The notes under the pieces: generated by a model
Seen by the model: the letters and a program-made list of their open reading frames with translations, nothing else
The model's database searches: none
Told to the model about the DNA's origin: nothing
NCBI GenBank assembly: GCA_004026145.2
Contig: CP034992.1
Location: 18,019,103 to 18,083,102 of the forward strand
Source: Takifugu bimaculatus
Lineage: Eukaryota > Chordata > Actinopteri > Tetraodontiformes > Tetraodontidae
Length of the DNA stretch: 64,000 nt
Reading direction: 5' to 3'
Shown here: one piece after another, positions 60,181-64,000 of the stretch
Numbering within the stretch: the stretch's first letter is position 1
Layout of the letters: every line of letters begins with the position of its first letter
Program-made: the position numbers and the translations under genes

Positions 60181-63166
60181 CCGTATTAATGTTTCATATG
60201 CAGTGAAATAAGTTTTAGATTTAAAAAAAATACCTAAACATAAAATACATTAAACTGCCTTTGGATCGTCATGACGGCATTTCCTTTGAACTGAAAATAT
60301 GTTGCGTTTAAAATTACTCGGAAATGTCAATATCGAGAATCGTTGCGCCTTTACGGGGAATATGTTTTCGTTAGTGACTGTTGTGGATGCGAATTTAGAT
60401 AATAATTAAATTATAATCTGAGTTTTAGATTCAGTCTTGAGAGGTGCTTTTGTTACAACCGGTGAAAGCAATACAACTGATATCCTGTCTAAAAATGAAA
60501 ACGCAAATTCATTTACTTAAGAACACTAAAGATTGTGTGGTATCCGTCGAATAATAGCAATTTCTCAGTTATCTCAGTTGCTACCCAAGAGTTGCATTAT
60601 TTTTCTGCACTTCAGGTTATAACACTTTGCCATCCTAACGTAATAACGTCTGTTCGATTTCCGATTTTTTGGGCGGTATGGAAATGCAACATTAATTTTT
60701 ATTGAGATCACTTCCTCTTGTTGTTGTGTTTTTGAAAATATATTTTCCTGCAGCTTGGTCTCATTTACATAATTTACTGTTTAGTCAACATCACACGCTC
60801 CGGTCGTTTTGTCCTTAAAAAATACAAGCACAAAGCAAGATAGATTTAAACTGATGTCTACCGCCTATGATAAAGGATTATAGGTTGTTGTCTCGTAGCG
60901 TTGAGAGATTTTAGACTGCACATGCGTCAAATAAAAGCAAACAAATGCTGCAGCCTGCATCAGATGGGGAGTGAAATAAGGTGTGGAAATCAACAAATAA
61001 AGGAGTGCAAACATGCAGTTATAGAGCTGCTGACTGTCCTCAGTAGAGAAAACATCTTTGTTCCAAAGGTCACAAAATGTACATTTTTTTATAAAGTCTA
61101 AGTAGCACCAGTTACTGTAGTTTGGTTAGTGTAATTGGCCTCTGTGAATCTAAAAAGAAAGTGCAGGAAGCTGCGTGAGACTGCAGAGTTTAATAAACTA
61201 ACCACTATGAGGCAGCTTTCCCCAACAATGCATCAAATGTCAAACGTTTTCAGGCCAAGGCTCACTGTTGGGGCAGAAATTAGATTTCCTTCTCCAACTG
61301 TCACCATTGACCTCTGGAGCCTTTATAAAAGAACAATGAAACAGCAGCAGGGTGGCAGATTCCAGTGTTGCCACTATATGAAATATTTAGCCTGTGGATG
61401 CTGATAATAACATGAACATAATAATAACAATAAAGACATTTATTTAAAACAGTGTAAGTTAAGTGTAAAAAATAAGATATGCAAATATTCACGTCTCTGA
61501 AGTGGTGATTACGGAGAATTTAAACGGGCTAGCACCTTTTCCCACAGCTTATTCCTCAAAGTTGAAGATAAAATGAAATGTTCCTGCAGCAAAACACGCA
61601 GTGATGACAGCCAGTCGGAAAACAGCATCACTTCTTTGACAAAAGGCAACAATTGCAAACATGATTTTTAGTGCTTTAGATTTTCTTTATGTCTTTTTTT
61701 GAATTGTTGCACATAATACGACAAGACAGAGGGAAACAAAGGGCAGGTTCAAAATATATTTCAAAAACACGCAAACACGTTTGACAGAGAAAAGGATCAG
61801 AATGCGCTCAGGGCCGTGAGAAGAGGTTTTCTTGTCAGAGGAAATTTCAAAGGCAGTGCAGCATTTCTTACTGACAAAAGTCACTTTCACAGTGACGTGG
61901 TACGTTACAAGGCCACGGCTGTGTTGCATTCCTGGACGGACAGCCTCTTCATCCCACTGTTCTCCTCTTCTGGCCTGCTGTCAGAAATCAGGGCCGTTCT
62001 TCCTTCATCGCTTCAGCCCTGATTAGTGAGAACAGGCTGAGAGCGTCGCAGTCAAACCATACGTGAGTTCTGTTGCAGCGTGGAAGCAAATATTTGAACT
62101 TCGTTCCTCCAGGCAAACAAAGCAACACCAGCATGTAGAAATTCCCCAAATGTGCGCTGGCGGAGAGCTGCAGCTTCCTCTCTGCATTCCCCAGATCTTG
62201 TAGCACGCTGCGGCGATGAACCGTTGAAACTGTCGGCAGTATTCTCGGGTTGGAAAAGTTACTGGCCTTGATTTAATTCTTCCTCCACCCACTCCGCTGT
62301 TGCACAGGGCACCGAACACACGAGTACATCTGAGAGTCAGTTCACCAGAAAAAGCGAGATTTGTCCCTGTAGATCAACACAAACACTTCAGAAATCACCT
62401 CCAACTGCAAAGATTTAGCTGAAACACCATTTGAATTTTACATGTAATTACGATTGTAATGACTGTGCAGCAGTGCCGCATCCTGTTTGGTTCCCAGTCT
62501 TAATGTCTGATGTGAGGCAGGTGACCATATACAAACACAACGCAGAATCCCGTGAAAGATTGATGGTGTTTACCAGAAGTGGGTCACAGGATACATACAC
62601 GATGGAGCAGATCAGGACTGGCCAGAACCAGCCATGCCCGGAACTTTTTCATTTAAAATCTATATTTACAACTAATACCGGTAATATATCAAGAAAGCTG
62701 AGCAAATGCTGTTTATTCACAGTACTTAAGTGTGTTTATTAGCAGTAGAAGCACCTTAGTAAATGATTCAGGTCTTTTCAAACACCGAATGCATCAGTTT
62801 GTGGATGCTCGGACGGCCCTGCTGCCTCTTTTTATTTATTTTTCAAAACTAGTTGAAAGCCTGTTTGCTAAAACCCCCCAGAGCTGTTTTGCAGACCGAC
62901 GCCCCCCAAATTCATCATCAGCTCAAGTGGACTAATGGCTGCCTGAACGGGACTGTGGGACTTCCTCCCATCCGCGTGAACCTGTCGGGGCGGCTGAAAC
63001 GGGTCAGTAACAAACAGCGCCACACCAAAAATGATTCAGCGTTTTCAATTTTATTTCTGCAAATAGGAAAATAGCATTTCTGGTATTCAAAAAACAAAAT
63101 ACTGTATATACAGCCCATGTTCAACCAAAAGCACAGGCGGGAGTGAAAGAGAAACAGAGGAGAGAT
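60181..63166. other. AT-rich region right of elk4, no gene recognised
   Basis: No open frame resembles a known protein. AATAAA-type motifs occur on both strands (plus near 61430; minus near 63050), so a 3' end from a neighbouring gene, for example a minus-strand gene beyond the gap, is possible but not shown. Confidence 0.5.
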
Positions 63167-63266
63167 NNNNNNNNNNNNNNNNNNNNNNNNNNNNNNNNNN
63201 NNNNNNNNNNNNNNNNNNNNNNNNNNNNNNNNNNNNNNNNNNNNNNNNNNNNNNNNNNNNNNNNNN
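63167..63266. other. Assembly gap, 100 N
   Basis: Exactly 100 ambiguous bases, the conventional placeholder for a gap of unknown size. Distances across it cannot be trusted. Confidence 0.99.
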
Positions 63267-63877
63267 CCTGTTGCTCATGTTGCGATGTGGAAAACTTGCA
63301 ACACATGCAGCTGTGACAGTTTTCAATACTAATGACAAAGGTCCTTATGTGTAAATGCATTAGAAAATAAACTTTTTGTTGTAGATTTTATGAATGGAAC
63401 GTGCGTGAATTGACACGTGCACGTGCAGTATGTGTAGAAACCAAAAATGGCGCTCAATCGTGGTGCAGTTCAGGATTTGTGCCAGTAGGGGTCAGTGAAA
63501 TCAATGTACTGTAACGTTGAACTGTTTTAATTTTTAAAAATACCGTGTTATTATAATGTTTTAAAGGACTAAACTATATTGACCCGTTTCACCCTTATGC
63601 TGCCACCAGCTTCATTTCTACCTACAGCACTTGTATAGATTTTTAAAGCATATCCCAGAGAATAAATAGAAAGGGTAGATTTTAAACCCAACAGAAGAGA
63701 CGTTGGCATTTGTAGGGAAAGTAACAGCATTAAGGTTTCCTAACATGTTGTTGTGCCTCTGTGCCATGAGAAAACCTGACAAACTCTGACAGAGAAAACT
63801 CTCTTTGTCTGGCCTTTATTGCCTTTGGCAGGCACTGCTTGACTCGCATTTTTTTTAAATGTAGAGGCCCTCTTTTC

Positions 63878-63938
<61 letters not shown>

Positions 63939-64000
63939 TGAGCAGATGTGTAGGACGCTTAGCAAGTTCAGTTCCAGCACAGTGATGAGAGATGGAGCTG
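63267..64000. other. Right-edge sequence, no gene recognised
   Basis: AT-rich sequence ending in a CA microsatellite. Nothing coding was identified. Confidence 0.6.
63880..63935. repeat. (CA)n microsatellite
   Basis: About 28 uninterrupted CA units. Confidence 0.97.

Noticed and set aside
60181..64000. Expected next syntenic gene (SLC45A3-like)
   Set aside because: No transporter-like coding sequence was found; it may lie beyond the gap or the window.

Overview
This window is vertebrate nuclear DNA and almost certainly comes from a teleost fish. The genes are split into short GT-AG exons, several introns are only 98 to 200 bp, there are more than twenty long CA/GT arrays, and the coding exons read as fish-like versions of mammalian proteins. 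A run of 100 N (63167-63266) marks a draft-assembly gap. Gene identities rest on family sequence remembered and read by eye; no database search was possible.

Layout: a miR-135b-type microRNA hairpin sits at the left edge on the minus strand (224-309). About 27 kb follow with no recognisable protein gene, holding microsatellites and one clear hAT-type transposon with an 8-bp target duplication (15240-16049). A promoter-like block at about 27.5-28.6 kb (TATA box, two inverted CCAAT boxes, GC box) leads into a probable first exon with a consensus splice donor. The cyclin-dependent kinase gene cdk18 then runs on the plus strand (15 coding exons, 36615-45181, 470 codons). Next comes mfsd4a, a 12-helix-type major facilitator protein, on the plus strand (nine coding exons, 48504-52194, 497 codons). 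Convergent to it on the minus strand is elk4, an ETS ternary-complex factor (five coding exons, 57854-55374). The last 4-6 kb show no gene I can name.

The order miR-135b(-), CDK18(+), MFSD4A(+), ELK4(-) is the order and orientation at human 1q32.1, so this is an ordinary conserved vertebrate neighbourhood. The genes are not an operon and share no evident pathway: a neuronal-type PCTAIRE kinase, an orphan transporter and a MAP-kinase-responsive SRF partner. I found no sign of a new biological system.

The points most worth a second look are: the microRNA at the window edge; an in-frame upstream start codon that would add seven residues to CDK18; apparent compensating frameshifts and a phase-incompatible splice junction in elk4; an Elk-1-type Asp at the DNA-specificity position of ELK4; and simple repeats lying directly against splice sites of cdk18 and mfsd4a.
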